From Caldisericota bacterium (lineage in GTDB: Bacteria; Caldisericota; Caldisericia; Cryosericales; Cryosericaceae): a DNA stretch of 41,577 nt. Location: the NCBI GenBank assembly GCA_026390155.1, contig JAPLGL010000089.1:1-41577 (forward strand). The letters are read 5' to 3'. The position numbers and the translations under genes were made by a program. Within the stretch, counting starts at the first letter, position 1. Each line of letters begins with the position of its first letter. Positions 40,332 through 41,577 of the stretch are shown here, one piece after another. The notes below the pieces were generated by a model that worked only from the letters and a program-made list of their open reading frames with translations, was not told where the DNA came from and ran no database searches.

Positions 40332-41300
40332 CTACAACCCGAACTGTTGACGTGCGAGGAGAAGCAAGGTCTTGGTATAGCTGGACATGCGGCCGAGCGG
40401 CACGCTGATCTCCAGATCATAGGCTGCCTGATCGGTGCCGGGATCAGCAACGTGCAAACCGCTTTCGTCGAACAGCCAGCTGTCCTTGCTGTTGAGACTG
40501 TCTCCAAAGAACGTGGTCTCTAATGGCCACAGCTTGCGCACCAGGGGTCGGCCCAGATAGGCGCCGTGGCGGCACAGCCAGCTGGGCGACGTCGCTGTCG
40601 TGGTGTCCAGCGGAGCGGAAACCCGCAGAGTGTCGACAAATACCGGGTTGCTGCGCGCAACCATCGCACCCTGGTACTCCTCGAGGTTGTAGTGATGATT
40701 GGTCGCCGATCCCATGAGGGTGCTGAAGCTGCCGATCCCCTTGAAGATGAGACCTGCGGGCGCAGGGACCCCGTGGTAGGGCTGGGTGGTGTCCTGGACG
40801 TAATGCATCGCCCGAGCAAGGTACCGGAAGGTCCAGTAGAGGTCGCCCTTTTCGTTTGCCTTGCCTGCCAAGTCGAAGAAGTACTGCGCGCGCGACGGCG
40901 CGACACCGAAGCGGAGCCAGCCCAAGCCATAGTACTGGTGTCGCCAGCCCTGTGAGCCACCCGTCAGTGCCTGCAGCGGACTGAGATTGAGGTCCTGGTC
41001 CATCTTCCAGTCCGGCTCGTCCGCATAGTTGGTCAGGATGGCGGCGGCGCTGGTCACGGTCCCCGGCTTGCCCTCGATGTACTGCAGGACGAAGTTGGGA
41101 CCGACCAGTGCCGCGTCCACGTCTTCGTAGGTCCACGGCGTCACGGTGATATTCTCGTACGCTTTCAGCCACTCCTGATCACCGATGATCAGCTTTGTGC
41201 AGGCTCCATGGCTGTTCCAGGCGTCCACCGGACTCGCCAGGAGAAGTGCGGCCAGGATGACGATAAGTGTTCCGCAGAGCAGCTTCCGATTCTTCTTCAT
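40332..41300 (-). CDS. Secreted phospholipase C/P1-nuclease-fold zinc enzyme
   Basis: The protein has 322 residues. A signal peptide (MKKNRKLLCGTLIVILAALLLASPVDA) is followed directly by WNSHG. In this fold the mature N-terminal Trp coordinates zinc, so cleavage after Ala-27 fits. Further zinc ligands are expected in the helix LARAMHYVQDTTQPYHG (H-x-x-x-D, then H) and in NHHYNLEEY (H-x-x-x-E). These match zinc-dependent phospholipase C and S1/P1 nucleases. Phospholipid or nucleic-acid cleavage outside the cell is likely; the substrate is undetermined. AAAGGGGGAG precedes the ATG at 41300. Confidence 0.82.
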   Translation of the reverse strand: MKKNRKLLCGTLIVILAALLLASPVDAWNSHGACTKLIIGDQEWLKAYENITVTPWTYEDVDAALVGPNFVLQYIEGKPGTVTSAAAILTNYADEPDWKMDQDLNLSPLQALTGGSQGWRHQYYGLGWLRFGVAPSRAQYFFDLAGKANEKGDLYWTFRYLARAMHYVQDTTQPYHGVPAPAGLIFKGIGSFSTLMGSATNHHYNLEEYQGAMVARSNPVFVDTLRVSAPLDTTTATSPSWLCRHGAYLGRPLVRKLWPLETTFFGDSLNSKDSWLFDESGLHVADPGTDQAAYDLEISVPLGRMSSYTKTLLLLARQQFGL

Positions 41301-41351
41301 GACTCCCCCTTTGGCGAGCGTTCCCATAGATCGTCTCTCCATGCTAATCTG

Positions 41352-41577
41352 CTACAGGCGTGCATTTGACGTCAGGATGGCGACGACACGGTCGAGCCCG
41401 GCCACAATTGTCTCCAGCGACATGGAGGGTGTCCCCGGCTTGTCCGCCACCTGCCCGGGCAGGAATGGCACGTGGACAAACCCAGCCTGCGTATTGAGAT
41501 TGTGGGTGGCAATGTGATGCAGAACGCCGTAGAACAAGTGGTTGCAGACGAACAGGCCAGCGGTGTTGCTGACCGCG
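41352..41577 (-). CDS. pcp: Pyroglutamyl-peptidase I, C-terminal fragment (5' end outside the window)
   Basis: The frame enters from the right edge and ends at TAG (41354-41352). The 75 visible residues include VSNTAGLFVCNHLFYGVLHHI, the family's active-site Cys motif (S-x-T-A-G-x-[FY]-[VL]-C-N), then GFVHVPFLPGQ with the catalytic His. The enzyme (family C15) removes N-terminal pyroglutamate from peptides in the cytoplasm. It is upstream of the phospholipase-type gene on the same strand, 51 bases away, possibly co-transcribed. Confidence 0.88.
   Translation of the reverse strand, partial: AVSNTAGLFVCNHLFYGVLHHIATHNLNTQAGFVHVPFLPGQVADKPGTPSMSLETIVAGLDRVVAILTSNARL

Noticed and set aside
1-41577. 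CRISPR arrays, tRNA or rRNA genes
   Set aside because: No regularly spaced direct repeats, cloverleaf-like segments or rRNA signature sequences were noticed on either strand; a tRNA scan was not possible.

Overview
The window is a 41.6 kb piece of bacterial chromosome with dense genes, short operons and strong Shine-Dalgarno sites (AGGAGG type). Gene content fits an anaerobe: a sodium-pump decarboxylase, flavodoxins, an FMN-binding protein, ferredoxin-like proteins, a molybdopterin oxidoreductase and a xanthine-dehydrogenase trio. I cannot name the taxon from sequence alone. No rRNA, tRNA, CRISPR array, integrase or transposase was seen. Both ends cut genes: a NERD-domain protein on the left and pyroglutamyl peptidase on the right.

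Layout. 0-5.7 kb: a NERD fragment, a small SHOCT membrane protein, a VOC protein, a secreted double BsuPI-domain protein and a 965-residue hybrid histidine kinase. 5.65-5.95 kb: a repeat-rich gap. 6-10.7 kb: a TetR-controlled heterodimeric ABC exporter. 10.9-12.6 kb: a nitroreductase, a phage-like orphan and an anchored hypothetical protein. 12.9-14.5 kb: a thiol/Fe-S module (TlpA-like thioredoxin, CD1871A-type CXXC peptide, NapH-like ferredoxin). 14.5-17.6 kb: a class V aminotransferase-fold protein lacking its lysine, then flavodoxin, FMN-binding protein and flavodoxin. 17.4-19.3 kb: sodium pump beta subunit and a gamma/biotin-carrier fusion.

19.6-34.4 kb has visibly lower GC (one sampled line 48%, against 67% for a line at 37.0 kb) and different gene content. 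It looks like an acquired catabolic island. On the minus strand, a promoter with a GntR-type TTGTATACAA operator precedes GNAT-like, thiolase-like, DUF35 and GntR genes. Then come a possible 45-residue ORF, AllH, AllF/FdrA, a 57-residue FdrA-domain protein, AllG, a cyclase-family amide hydrolase, a three-subunit xanthine-dehydrogenase-type hydroxylase and an NCS2 nucleobase permease. Together these suggest uptake of a purine or pyrimidine ring, hydroxylation, ring opening, and phosphorolysis of the resulting ureide to carbamoyl phosphate. The substrate is not determined. A cupin gene diverges from the island promoter.

34.6-41.6 kb returns to high GC: a strong promoter drives a 42-residue peptide, a SHOCT-like protein, a DUF2089 zinc-ribbon/HTH regulator and a DUF4097 protein. 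These are followed by a molybdopterin oxidoreductase, a DUF349 helical-repeat protein, a 47-nt palindrome, a secreted phospholipase C/P1-nuclease-fold protein and the Pcp fragment.

Main points for a second look: the ureide cluster and its unusual companions, the thiolase-fold protein without its cysteine, the aminotransferase-fold protein without its lysine, small ORFs in operon leaders, three copies of a TGTAACA...TGTTACA inverted repeat, and a flavodoxin ORF that reads through into the antisense of the sodium-pump gene. All identifications were made by eye from motifs; no database search was run.
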